Shown: positions 23,808 to 35,257, counted from the stretch's first letter. The stretch: DNA of 64,000 nt from Antedon mediterranea (GCF_964355755.1 NC_092676.1:6742288-6806287), one strand, 5' to 3'. Made by a program: numbers and translations. The notes: generated from the letters alone by a model not told the origin.

Positions 23808-24350
23808 TAAGTAGGCCGAGTTCTATCTGGGCTCGTTTTCCAAGAATATTTGCCAACTCATTTAACTCTTTTGGTAAAATTAATTCCTTCTCCAACTCAA
23901 ATATCACATCCCAGAGGCTTTTATATGGCTTTAGTCGATACTTTGATGTAACCTTCCGTGCCGCAGCAGGAGATCCAGATTGTCTCACAGCCCGAAAGAG
24001 TCGTTCTCGTTCTGGTTTCAACCTATTTTCACCAGTACATTTGATATTGTTATCTGCTATATACTGACGTACAAGATGTTCAGCATCTTTTGGGCCGGTT
24101 AATCTGGTAATCTCCAACAAAAGGTTGACATCAGTTGGTGTAATAACACCAGTGCCACCATTGCTATCGAGCTTGTTGAATAAATCATTTGCAATAGATT
24201 CTGTATCAGTAAGGTCTCCTAGTTGCAGATGATCACCTAGGCAAAATCTCAACAATTTGTAGTCTTCTCCTTCGTAATGCTTACCAAGTTTGGATTTCAA
24301 ATCTCTAAACTTACTCTCAAGGTCTGACATTTTTCAAAACATTTGTTTGT
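23808..24350 (-). CDS. NLR locus 1, first coding exon (DED-like death-fold domain)
   Basis: The ATG at 24330 opens a 174-codon stretch plus one base, ending at the donor A^GTATGT (23807-23808). The protein has a death-effector-domain look over residues 20-95: YKLLRFCLGDHL, then an amphipathic helix ending DLFNKLD, then VNLLLEITRLTG and AEHLVRQYI. A second helical part (residues 105-174, FRAVRQSGSPAAARK...LWDVIFELEKE) may be a further death-fold or a linker. DEDs mediate homotypic signalling contacts in apoptosis and innate immunity. Twenty bases upstream of the ATG is an acceptor (tttttgcag, exon from 24350), implying an upstream 5' UTR exon. The exon 51589-52143 is a close paralogue. The frame reads on past the donor to 23689 but that tail is hydrophobic intron sequence. 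Confidence 0.82.
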
Positions 24351-24827
24351 CTGCAAAAACAATTTAATTTAAACATGACGAATGTAATCAGGAATAGGTT
24401 TCATGTTGTATTTTTTATTTTTGCGGTTTATTGTGCGTTACTTATGTATGTCTAATTGTATTTTACCGTCATGAGCTGGCTACAGCACGTTAGAATTCTA
24501 TTAGAGGAATATAAAGGGGTTTGAACAAATTAATCTGAAAAAAGGCCTAAAGCATTTTTTTATAATTTCATGTATTTTTTAGAAGATCTGTTTTCATAGC
24601 TACAGTATAGGCCTAAACTTCTCTTTTATATATAGCTTTTACAGACCTCCTAAATTGCCCTTTCCAACATTCACAAATTGTGCAATGAATAAACACACAT
24701 TAGAACGTTATAAATGCAGTACTCAGTCATCAGTCACTGTGTCGAGACCACTACCTTGTGGTATTCCGATTTCAATGTTTCTTTTTTGTTGAATATTTTA
24801 CTATCAACTTGCGTTCTTTCACTAAGG
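24351..24827 (-). promoter_or_regulatory. Conserved upstream flank of NLR locus 1
   Basis: This region matches 52144-52640 upstream of locus 2 closely, including gacgaatgtaatcaggaata, catgagctggctacagca and gtactcagtcatcagtcac. It should hold the 5' UTR exon(s) and promoter, but I could not place a transcription start or TATA box with confidence. Confidence 0.45.
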
Positions 24828-25665
24828 TTTTTAGTCGCGTTGAAGCGACTCTATAGTTCACTATGTCGGTCGGTCGGTCTGTCTGTCTGTCGGTCTGTCT
24901 GTCGGTCTGTCTGTCGGTCTGTCTGTCGGTCTGTCTGTCTGTCGGTCCGGTATCACTATGCGTTTTATCGCTTTCTGACCTTATCTTGATATCAGTTTAA
25001 TCTAGCTAGGTCAATTTTTCACAGTATATTCCTTATGGCCAGGAATCAATGTGGTTATGTTTTCACGGTGCGCAATAAAAAATTACGCGGTCTACGCACG
25101 ATTTAACGAAATCACGTTTGTAATCATATCTTCACAACCATGAATCACAATTAAATAAAATTTGGTACTCATAAATTTCAGGGCAAAAATCCTCATATGG
25201 CAATACAATTACGTGCGTAGCGCATGTAACGCATGCGTACGCGCGCTTAACATTTTCAAAATTCATTTTCGATGAAATAAGAGTACATTTCAGGCAATTT
25301 TAAGCGTTTACAAAATTGCCATGAGTGCGCATATTTTTGCGCGCGCACTGCGCGTTAAATGTTGTTGCGCACTATTTTTGCCCGATTTCTGTTTTCTTGA
25401 CTTACTTTTCAACTCGAAATTACGTTATACGAGCACGTCGAAAGTGACAGGCTACGCACGTGTAAATTAAAAAAAAATAAATGTTTTTAAACATTTCAAC
25501 ATTTTTAAACATGTTCAGTAATTTCGGTCAGTATAGTTCACTATGTCGGTCGGTCGGTCTCTCTGTCTGTCTGTCTGTCGGTCTGTCGGTCTGTCTGTCG
25601 GTCTGTCTGTCGGTCCGGTATCACTATGCATTGTAGCACGCGACTTAATGGCTGTTGGCCTTGTT
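24828..25665. mobile_element. Inserted element with GTCGGTCT-type repeats at both ends and short inverted termini
   Basis: Comparison with the locus 2 flank (52600-52670) shows an extra block here. It starts near agtcgcgttgaagcgactc and ends near cacgcgacttaatgg, so its ends are short inverted copies (AGTCGCG against CGCGACT). About 100 bp inside each end, in the same orientation, is tatagttcactatgtcggtc followed by a (GTCT/GTCG)n array and ccggtatcactatgc (24851-24962 and 25533-25630). The centre has a GCGC-rich patch at 25200-25360. No transposase ORF is seen; the ORF at 24714-24989 is a repeat artefact. A relative in reverse orientation is at about 55070-55135. Confidence 0.65.
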
Positions 25666-25689
25666 TTTTAACAGTGTGATAAACTGTAT

Positions 25690-25875
25690 CGACTCATTTG
25701 CAAATATCTAAAGAATTTGTTCCGATCGTTCTTCCTGATCATTTAGAGATGATTCAATTCATTCATCAATCAATGATTGTTGGGCGATCTTATCTAAATG
25801 CTTATTAGTCTATATTTATTAATATTAATATAAGCTGAATTGTTTAAATAATCCGCCAATTGATTCTGTATAGTC
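25690..25875. repeat. Continuation of the upstream flank shared by both NLR loci
   Basis: Sequence such as tgattgttgggcgatcttatct and tgaattgttt aaataatccg matches 52670-52850. It resumes the paralogous flank beyond the inserted element. Confidence 0.8.
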
Positions 25876-25879
25876 AATC

Positions 25880-26350
25880 TTTGTTTCTTGTTTTGTCTTA
25901 CTTATTGACCCCGTTATTGACCCCAAGAAGATGATGGATATGGTTATTATTTAGACCTGAACAATTATACGATTCACAAACAATTACACAACATTACATA
26001 GAAGTAGAGAAACTCCCAATATCCACACAAACTTGTTGTTCAAGAAAAATTATTTAAGAAAGTATTTCTCTGTTTGAAGACATCTCCCGCTCGGTACTTT
26101 GCACATTGGCAAATCAATGTCAGTTTGACCCCCGTCCCTCAAAATCATTCCGTGCACCTAAATCATATTCAAAACTTACCTTTGAATATCAGATATGACA
26201 AGCAAAATTAGCTCTTTGAAAGCAATTATAATCTTTATGATTGATAAGATTCTCTTTTATTTTATTTACTTTGTCAACGAATTACGGAGCTATTAAACAT
26301 AAAAAATACTAAAACATATTTCGTTTATGACAGATATAACCGCCTAAGAT
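25880..26350. repeat. Single module related to the 53.3-64 kb array
   Basis: Order and sequence match 58130-58510: agaccccaagaagat, aattatacgattcaca, catctcccgctcggtactttgca, ttccgtgcacct and ttgaatatcagatatgacaagc. It lies about 1.5 kb upstream of the DED exon of NLR locus 1, as the array lies upstream of locus 2. The nature of the module is unknown. Confidence 0.75.
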
Positions 26351-26449
26351 TATTTTATTGAAACTTATTCTAAACAAAATAGTTAAAACGACATATTTGA
26401 ACTCATGAAACAGTTCCATTTCACTGATCAATCACATACGTCCGATCTC

Positions 26450-27010
26450 CCTTTTAGTCTAAGTTTTACTACTAGAACTAGTGAGCCCTGTTAGAAAATA
26501 AAAGGAAGAAAAATTATATTAATAGAAAACCCGACTGCTTCTGGTATACTAAACTTCTCACGCAAGGTACCTTATAATAGGTCTGTAAATCCTGTGGTGT
26601 GCTGCAATACAATTGATCTAGAACTTGCATGCTTACTTTTCAATATGAACAACAATGGAATGAAACGCCTGAGGTACAAATCAAATACCAGGCTTACTGT
26701 TATAGGTCCATGGTTATAGTAAAATCAACGATCGCCGATTCACAACATTAAACGACTATTATTCAGATACAGACATGCTTTTATTCTGAAATAGAATAAA
26801 AGTAACATATCTTGTTTACTAAAATTGCGATAATCATCAATATTAATCATTATAAACATTTCCCTTTTTCAAAAGCAGACCAGCATTAGCAGACATCACC
26901 TTTACGAATATGCGTCATCAAGTAAAATATCTTTGTTTTATGTTATCTCTTCGGAATTCCAACTTGTCAATATATTATGCGAAAGATGAGGACAAGTTTA
27001 GTTTTTTATA
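26450..27010. repeat. Direct repeat, copy A
   Basis: About 560 bp (aaacttctcacgcaaggtacctta, ggtacaaatcaaatacca, tccatggttatag, ttacgaatatgcgtca) recurs with modest divergence at 28970-29580 in the same orientation. No ORF is conserved between the copies. Confidence 0.85.
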
Positions 27011-27672
27011 ATAATTGTAGCGCGTGTACAAATATTTATCGTATGAAACTTATGGTAACATTGCTATTGCTATCAAATCTGACGTGAAAATACTACAAAT
27101 TCAACAAATGCGTAGAGAAAAAATATATAATTGTATAGGCCAGTATATAAAATGTATACACTTATACACCAGTAGCTCACTTTAAAGTACTCATGCGATA
27201 TATTAAAATATGCTCAGACCATTTCTTACTTCGTATAAACCACTAACGCGTTTAGTGTGAGGACGAATATTACAACCAAACAATGATGATAATAATAATT
27301 AGCTTGTAGTGTTTATTAGGTATTATTTTGTCGAAATTATTAAAGCAGTGCTTTCTCTAATAAAATTAATATTCACCAACGTTGATGACGTGTTAGGATG
27401 CGGTTGACAAAATAAATGACGTAGTATAGGGCCGTGTGCGAAGTTTTCAATAGCGTATGTCAATTTATGCATGCCGCCTTATTTTAGGGCTAGGATCTCA
27501 ATGAACAAATTGCGTAACTAAACATTTTCAATATTGAGTCTGAACTTGAGTCTTAACTTACTGTTACATAAATCATTTGTTAATGAATATAGTTTTTCTT
27601 TTTTCGTTTCACCTTAAAGCAATACGTGCAATTAATTTTTTTTTTTAGTAAATAGTTTTACGTTAGTATGTA
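27011..27672. other. AT-rich intergenic DNA, no gene seen
   Basis: No supportable feature. Confidence 0.5.
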
Positions 27673-27845
27673 CTTCCCCGAAACCTTGAAATACCGGAAT
27701 GGTGTCCGGCGGGGTTTAGTTTTTTACCAACCCCGAAACCAGTTCTAGAAATATTGGAATGGTGTCCGGCTGGGTTTAGCTTTTTGCCAACCCCAAAACC
27801 AGTTCTAAAAGTACCGGGATGGACCGGTGTTTCACCATGTAGTTT
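27673..27845. repeat. 60-bp tandem repeat, about 2.8 copies
   Basis: ggaatggtgtccggc recurs at exactly 60-bp spacing (27697 and 27757), followed by a third, diverged copy. The units carry GTCCGGC and CCCCGAAACC and are GC-richer than their surroundings. Confidence 0.85.
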
Positions 27846-28969
27846 AAGTTCTATTTATTTCATTTCAATGTAAATATTGTTTTATATATTTACAAATGAC
27901 AATGACTTTACGTTACTTACTCAATAATGTATGATACAATTAATTATAAATTAAATCAGTTAATTAAATTTAAAATATTATAGATTGATTTTATCTAATT
28001 TTATTAGAAAAAGTATTACATTTCAGGATGTTAGAAGCCACTAATTTATCAGACAAATTTCAAAAAACAGTATATTAGAATCTTAGGACACTAACCTCTC
28101 TCCGATGATGTAGAATAACACAAAGTATAGTTTCTCTGTAACGTTAGATTGCTAGCAGGGAAGAGTGAGGAAATGAGTCTCACTCTTCCCTGTTTTGGTG
28201 GTTGCGTAGCGTATGCACAATATAATTCGTAGTTGACATCAATGGTTTTCAGATCTCAAATGAGTCTGAACCCCTGATACTAAATACAAATACCCGTTAT
28301 GGCATTGTAATAATCACAATAATAGATTCAACCAATGAAATATAAGCAAACAAACAACAATAACAAGATTTTAAAAGACCTGGATATATTTAACAGATAT
28401 AATACAAAGAACGTCCAACAATAACACACAAAATATTGTTAACAAAAGGAACGTTAACAGATTTAGCAGGGCATATCGTTTCCTTTTATAGACACGTACC
28501 AGAATATTCCAGGGTTAACAAACTTTATCATAACTGAATAGTAGGGTTCTCTTCGCTGATTGTATGAAAAATGATAAATGATAAAAATGAGGCAGAAGGA
28601 AAAATATGTTTAAATAAATTAGTTAGTGTCACGTCTATGACCTACAGTAAGACCTAATACATGATTATTCTACTCGCATCAAACATACACTAATAGCAAG
28701 TGCCACATTCTGGTTCTTAATTCCTCCTTAAATCAATTTAGAACAGATTCAAACTTTTGAACAAAGACTAAGAATAAAATATATACTTAAAAAACGAAAA
28801 ATAAAAAGTCGAAGATTCCAATTGAGAACTTGTTGAACTACAAAAAGCCAATCTTTGTGTTTGTGGGCTTGTTATAGTTTTTCCTAAACTATACTTCTAA
28901 TAAGCTCTAATTGTGTAGAGTATCAGTTCTATTTCACTGATCAATACCTTAGATCACACAATCTAAGAT
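27846..28969. other. AT-rich intergenic DNA with a short palindrome
   Basis: At 28155-28192, gcagggaagagtgag and ctcactcttccctgt form a hairpin with a 9-base loop, of the same family as 20602-20646. Part of 28850-28960 resembles 30655-30760 (gtttgtgggc...agttctatttcactgatcaat). No gene is seen. Confidence 0.6.
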
Positions 28970-29580
28970 ATATAAACTGTATACAAACTGTATCTAAGTG
29001 TTACTACTAGAATATTGAAATTAGAGAAGCCTGCTAGAATACGGATGATTTTAAAAGAAATATTGACTTCTGACATGTTATTTGTATAATTGTATCATGT
29101 AAATCATGCATATCAAACTTCTCACGCAAGGTACCTTAGATAATAGGCCTGTAAATCCTGTGGTGCTGTAATACAATTGGTCTGGAACTTGCTCGCTTAC
29201 TTTGCAATATTAACAACAATAGCAGGAATGAAACGCTTGAGGTACAAATCAAATACCAGGGTCACTGTCAATAGTCCATGGTTATAGCAATAATCACAGA
29301 TTCACAATATTGAACGAATATTATTCAGATACAGACATTAATTTTTCTAATCAGAGTATTAGAGCAGAATAAAAGTAACATATCTTATTTACTAAAATTG
29401 CGATATATCATCATTATTATTCATTAGACAAGTTTCATTTTTTAAAGCAGACCAGCAGTAACAGAATCACTTTTACGAATATGCGTCAACTAGTAAAATA
29501 TCTATCTTTATGTTATCTTTTTGGAATTCCAACTTTGTCAATACATGCAAAAGATGAGGACAATTTTACATTTTTTAACA
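28970..29580. repeat. Direct repeat, copy B
   Basis: This is the second copy of 26450-27010, about 2.5 kb downstream in the same orientation. It is noncoding. Confidence 0.85.
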
Positions 29581-29631
29581 TAAAACCATTTTTAAATAGA
29601 ATTTTGTTTTAACACATTATAGTCCTTGATA

Positions 29632-30617
29632 ATTCAATTCAATTCAATTCAAATCAACATTTATTTCTTCCACATAAAATAAGAACAAACATCCTTTTTT
29701 TTATTAAATGTTTAATCTTACTTTTTATTTATACTTGCTTGATTGATGAAAATAAATATGTAAATATCTTTTCTTTTTTTATTATTATTTTATTTTCTAT
29801 ATTTCATAAAACAGTATACATTACTTAACTTGGTTACATTACAAAGTAATACAAAATAATAATAAAGTAACATTTTCAAGTTACAAAACATATATATGGC
29901 TATTTTTATACATAAATATCAAAACGGATTCCATTTTAACAAAAAAAAAAGAATGATGCGAAATAAAAGTCTAGCTATTTTTAAAAACAATGTACTTTTC
30001 AATTTCTTTATACCTCTCATATACCGATTTGAAGTGATTTATGTGAGGTTTTTGTTCGTTAACTTTGCAGTTATAAATTTTGCAATCAGTATTAAGTTAT
30101 TAATTGCATGATTATTTCTATGATTTTCAATACCAAAACATATCCTTTCTTTATCTAGAATCACTTTTCTTTTAAACTGTTGTTCAATAATAACTTGTAT
30201 TTTCCTCCACATGACATCAATTATTTTGCATTCCACGAACATGTGTATTAAAGTTTGTTCTTTTTCTAAACAAAATTCACAAATTGGTGATTCAACAATT
30301 GATATCTTATGTAGAAAAGAGTTAGTATAAATGATACGGTGAATAAATTTATATTGAAAGTTTTTAAATTTCGTATTGATTGTGCATTTATGCAAAGTTG
30401 TGAATATCATATCCCATTGCAATTGTGTATTATCAAGTTCATTTTCCCATCTGGACTCGATTCTATCGGGCACTGTTGCATATTTTTTAACGAAATGAGA
30501 ATACAAGTGTTTACAGCTTTTTTTGGTTTTCATCAAATTATTTATTTTAGAATTTTCGATTATTAAATTTGATGGGTTTGTATCGGTGTTCTCAAATACC
30601 CAATATAACTCCTTTTA
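29632..30617 (-). mobile_element. 3' end of an L1/Tx1-like LINE (C-terminal zinc-finger part), minus strand
   Basis: An open minus-strand frame (30614 down to 30039) encodes the C-terminus of a LINE ORF2: WENELDNTQLQWDMIF, FKNFQYKFIHRIIYTN and a Cys-Cys-His-Cys cluster (ICEFCLEKEQTLIHMFVEC) typical of the zf-RVT region. The first in-frame ATG is internal (30531); sense continues upstream to a stop at about 30615, so the element is 5' truncated and lacks the catalytic RT. A 3' UTR follows, ending in an (ATTGA)n-type tail seen as attcaattcaattc at 29633-29651. The lack of internal stops suggests a fairly young insertion. Confidence 0.75.
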
Positions 30618-31595
30618 ATGATTAAAACAAATTCAAACAAAAAATCCTAAAGCCTATAGCAATGTGTTTTGTGTTTGTGGGCCTCCTTTTATTATTGTTT
30701 CTCTCAACTATAATGAAATCTCACTTTTGCAAAGTATTAGTTCTATTTCACTGATCAATCACAGATATGGTGTATTGTCTGGCTGGGCTCTGTATGTTCA
30801 ATTGGTATGCCTTTTGAAATACAATTTATTCTTTCTGATTATGCTAGTATTGACTAAATAATCAAGAATTGGGTTGGAAACACAATTCTATTTTGAGAAC
30901 GGAGAGGGCGGGTTTTCGACCTCTTTGATCAAGCATCCTCTCTGTTAACACGATCACATTAAGTTGAAGACAATTTTCCTTATTTTCCATCACCGATTTC
31001 CATCCTAACACAGCAACATTTTTACAAGTAAGTTTTCTAACAATTCGGCACCTTATGCGATGCTACTCACACTTCCACGACTACAAATACTACAGCCCTT
31101 TCCTTTATGGAAAGTCTACCTATGTACTGTATGTGTGGTAACGTGAGTGTGTTTTAAGGTGTGTCCAGGCTACTGGTGTGATTCCAGTTTACACGAGGGC
31201 CAACTGTTCGGCCGCCATTGTGATTTAACACATGTTTTTTCCGACTTTATACGTATCACAGTTAGGCCGCAACTTATAACCGCTTAGACTTACTGTATAT
31301 TGGAATTTTCGTCAGTTGGAGCTCCGCCTTATCAATATCTATATATGCTTATTGTTTTCACATTAAAACATGTTGGCATTGTAGTATTTTCTTAAAGTAA
31401 TTCCAGGTGAGGAAAAGTCATTTTATACACATTTAATATTATAACCAATGTTTGTCCATTATTATTCAATGCATCAATCTGTTTTTAATACAGAAATACT
31501 CTGCTAAAGTATTACATACATAACGTATGTTAAAATAATGTAACCTTTAGGATGTTAAATGCAAGTTTGATGCTAGCCTTGTAATTGTTATCACT
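30618..31595. other. Intergenic DNA, partial module similarity
   Basis: 30650-30830 carries a partial copy of the module at 28860-28960. 31090-31300 is GC-richer but has no ORF or recognisable site. Confidence 0.45.
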
Positions 31596-31719
31596 GATAC
31601 CGATTACACAGATGTCCAGTCAGGCAGCAACACAGAATTAAAGAGTGCTGTAGCCACTGCTAGATCAATCTCAGTTGCAATGGATACTAGCCACCAGTCA
31701 TTTTAGCTATACCATCAAG
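31596..31719 (+). pseudogene. Isolated cathepsin L-like exon with an in-frame stop
   Basis: The plus-strand frame from 31596 reads DTDYTDVQSGSNTELKSAVA, then SISVAMDTSHQSF, a TAG at 31704-31706, then LYHQ and a donor-like caag^gtatt. This matches the papain-family cathepsin L segment that runs from the (VDI)PSGDE-like turn through AVATVGPVSVAIDASH to QLY. In that family the residue at the TAG is normally Gln, so it looks like CAG to TAG. No other cathepsin exon (catalytic Cys, His or Asn) was found nearby, so this is an orphan exon or a fragment of a duplicated gene. Confidence 0.62.
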
Positions 31720-32084
31720 GTATTATTTATTTCTATCCCGATTTTCTGTTCATGGTGAGGAAACCCAGTTCCAACAAGTCAAACGAATTGTGTTTTATAT
31801 ATTCATCCATATGTACGTGTCCTGTGGTTTTAATAACACAACACAAGCCAGTTGACCAATCACCAGCTCACATTGCTTGTGATTGTTCAAATCAATTACG
31901 TTAAGCTAACTTCATTGCCTTTCGTGTCTAGTGGAAACCAAGCATAATGCAGTCTCCAATATAGTTTTGTTAAATAGCAGAAGAGTAGCAGTTTGTACCT
32001 TTATGTTTGTTCCTTAATTGCAATTATTTAAATGTTTTATATATTATAACGTTATATGTATTTGTTTTAATTTTTGGATAAATA

Positions 32085-34372
32085 AAGAACGAAGTTATAA
32101 ATCCTATTTATTATCACTGTGCGCTACTGCTACTAAAATGGGTATAATAGCGTACAGTGGTAAACTAATCATATTTATTATCACTGTGCGCTAGTGCTAC
32201 CAACATGGTATAGTAGCGCACAGTGTGGTAAACTAAATCCTATTTATTAACACTGTGCGTTAGTGCTACCAAATGGGTATAGTAGCGCACAGTGGTAAAC
32301 TAAATCCAATTTATTTTTACTGTGCGCCAGTGCTACCAAAATGGGTACAGTAGCGCACGATGGTAAACTAATCATATTATTTATTACCACTGTGCGCTAG
32401 TGCTACCAAATGGGTATAGTGTAGCGCACAGTGGTAAACAAAATTCTATTTAATATCATTGTGCGCTAGGGAGTGCTACCAAAATGGGTATAGTAGCGCA
32501 CAGTGGTAAACTAATCCTATTTATTATTATTACTATGTGCTAGTGCTACTAAATTGGTATAGTAGGGCACAGTGGTAAACTAATCCTATTTATTATTATT
32601 ACTATGTGCTAGTGCTACTAAATTGGTATAGTAGCGCACAGTGGTAAACTAATCCTATTTATTATTATTACTATGTGCTAGTGCTACTAAATTGGTATAG
32701 TAGGGCACAGTGGAAAAGTAAATCCTATATATTTCATTCATAATAACATTTATTTCTTATCTTTCAAAGTAAACAAAATAAAAATTTAAATATAAATAAT
32801 TAAGAGGCAAAACCCAGAAAGTAATAACATTTGATAATATTATCATTGTGCGGTACTGCTACCAAAATGGGTATAGTAGTAGCACGCAGTGCTAAAATAA
32901 ATCATATTTATTAACACTGTGCGCTACTGCTACTAAAATGGGTATAGTAGCGCACAGTGGTAAACTAATCATATTTATTATCACTGTGCGCTACTGCTAC
33001 CAAATGGGTATAGTAGCGCACAGTGGTAAACTAATCCTATTTATTATCACTGTGCGCCAGTGCTACAAAAATGGGTATAGTAGCGCACAGTGGTAAACTA
33101 ATCATATTTATTATCACTGTGCGCTACTGCTACCAAATGGGTATAGTAGCGCACAGTGGTAAACTAATCCTATTTATTATCACTGTGCGCCAGTGCTACC
33201 AAATGGGTATAGTAGCGCACAGTGGTAAACTAATCCTATTTATTATCACTGTGCGCCAGTGCTACAAAAATGGGTATAGTAGCGCACAGTGGTAAACTAA
33301 TCATATTTATTATCACTGTGCGCCAGTGCTACAAAAATGGGTATAGTAGCGCACAGTGGTAAACTAATCATATTTATTAACACTGTGCGCTAGTGCTACC
33401 AAATGGGTATAATAGCGCACAGTGGTAAACTAAATCCTAAATGTTATCACTGTGCGCTATTGCTATCAAAATGGGTATGGTAGCGCACAGTGCTAAACTA
33501 AATCCGACTTATTATCACTGTGCGCCAGTGCTAACAAAATGGGTATAGTAGCGCACAGTGGTAAATTATTCATATTTATTATCACTGTGCGCCAGTGCTA
33601 CAAAAATGGGTATAGTAGCGCACAGTGGTAAACTAATCATATTTATTATCACTGTGCGCCAGTGCTACAAAAATGGGTATAGTAGCGCACAGTGGTAAAC
33701 TAATCATATTTATTAACACTGTGCGCTAGTGCTACCAAATGGGTATAATAGCGCACAGTGGTAAACTAAATCCTAAATGTTATCACTGTGCGCTATTGCT
33801 ATCAAAATGGGTATGGTAGCGCACAGTGCTAAACTAAATCCGACTTATTATCACTGTGCGCCAGTGCTAACAAAATGGGTATAGTAGCGCACAGTGGTAA
33901 ATTATTCATATTTATTATCACTGTGCGCAAGTGCTACCAAAATTGGTATAGTAGCGCACAGTGGTAAACTAATCCTATTTATTAACACTTTGCGCTAGTG
34001 CTACCAAAATGGGTATAGAAGCATAGCCTACAGTGGTAAACTAATCATATTTATTAACACTGTGCGCTAGTGCTACCAAATGGGTTTAGAGCACACATTG
34101 GTAAACTAAATCCTATTTATTATCACTGTGCGTCCTGTGCTACCAATAAGGGCATAGGATCGCACAGTGGTAAACCAATCATATTTATTAACACTGTGCG
34201 CTAGTGCTACCAAATGGGTATAGAGCACACATTGGTAAACTAAATCCTATTTATTATCACTGTGCGTCCTGTGCTACCAATAAGGGCATAGGATCGCACA
34301 GTGGTAAACTTATCATATTTATTATCACTGTGCGTTAGTGCTACAAAAATGGGTATAGTAGTGCACAGTGGT
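32085..34372. repeat. Hairpin-forming 67-bp satellite, about 33 units
   Basis: Units of 66-68 bp read cactgtgcgctag, tgctaccaaa, tgggtata, gtagcgcacagtg, then a spacer taaactaatcctatttatta. CACTGTGCGCTA and TAGCGCACAGTG are inverted copies, so every unit can fold. Units are interrupted at 32735-32840 by unrelated AT-rich DNA. A five-unit higher-order repeat is visible: taaatcctaa at 33431 recurs at 33767, exactly 336 bp on. A two-unit duplication lies at about 34050-34310. The ORFs at 33071-33295 and 34301-34567 are repeat artefacts. Confidence 0.92.
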
Positions 34373-34374
34373 AG

Positions 34375-34735
34375 ATTGACGTCGTTCTGTTACTGTACCG
34401 TTATAGTATACGTTGTATTTACTTTTCAAAGCCTATTGTCACAGTATAGAAAACGTTCAGCTGACATGTATTGTAATAAGCGTATTGTGTATACTTTTAC
34501 GCTACGTCTGCAGTTTTCCGTGATTAGACGTCGTTCCGTTACTGTACCGTTACAGTATACGTTGTAGTTACTTTTCAACGCTTATCGTCAAAGTATAGGA
34601 GACGTTCAGCATGTATAAGCGTATTGTGTATGCTATTACGATACGCCTGTAGCTAGTTCACCCTGATTAGACGCTTATCGTCAAAGTAAAGAAAACGTTC
34701 AGCTGACAGCCATAAGCGTTTTGGAGTACTGAAAA
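34375..34735. repeat. Tandem repeat of about 148 bp, 2.5 copies
   Basis: gacgtcgttctgttactgtaccgtta near 34379 recurs near 34528, and gcttatcgtcaaagta plus gaaaacgttcagctgaca recur again at about 34672-34710 (partial third copy). It directly abuts the satellite. Confidence 0.8.
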
Positions 34736-34778
34736 CGCTCTTTGAATATTATATCTAATATCATCATCCTCATCACTA

Positions 34779-34984
34779 AAGCCTGTTTTCCTGTCGACGT
34801 TATTCGACGCTATCGTCGTTAGTCGTTAACAGTTCAACGACGATCGTTTGAAAACAATCAAGTTGAAATGATAACGATAGCGAGTACCTTTTTCTGTAAA
34901 TCGTTAACATTTCAATGATTACGTAGGAGATCGCCGATTATTGTTAACGATAGCGTCAAATAACGCCGACAGGAAAACAGGCTT
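34779..34984. repeat. About 206-bp MITE-like element with 39-bp inverted ends
   Basis: The left end aagcctgttttcctgtcgac...gacgctatcgt is an inverted copy of the right end aacgatagcgtc...gacaggaaaacaggctt, with only a few mismatches. The interior is rich in cgttaac and gatcg motifs. Non-coding. Confidence 0.82.
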
Positions 34985-35240
34985 AAAATAATCATCATCG
35001 TTGATCGTTCATCGTAGTCATCGTCACCATCATCATCATAATCGTCGTCATCATCATCGTCGTCATCGTCATCGTTGATCGTTTATCGTAGTCATCGTCA
35101 TCATCATCATCGTCATCGTTGATCGTTTATCGTAGTCATCGTCATCATCATTATCATCATCATTGTTATCATCATCATCATCATCATCATTATCATCATC
35201 ATCATCATCATCATTATCATCATCATCGTCATCATCATGG
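34985..35240. repeat. ATC/GTC trinucleotide microsatellite
   Basis: Long runs of catcat, tcgtcatcg and related triplets, with the phrase gatcgtttatcgtagtcatcg repeated. The opposing His-rich and Met-rich ORFs here are artefacts. Confidence 0.95.
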
Positions 35241-35257
35241 TATTGCTGTATCTGTGT

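Noticed and set aside
24714-24989. 91-codon Cys/Ser/Val-rich ORF
   Set aside because: Its C-terminal half is the GTCT/GTCG microsatellite and its first half is noncoding flank that is not kept open in locus 2.
32085-34372. Regularly spaced dyad repeats resembling a CRISPR array
   Set aside because: The intervening sequences are themselves repeated, not unique spacers, no cas genes are present, and the surroundings are eukaryotic. It is a satellite.
33071-34567. ORFs of 74 and 88 codons
   Set aside because: They are translations of satellite units whose length is a multiple of three by chance.
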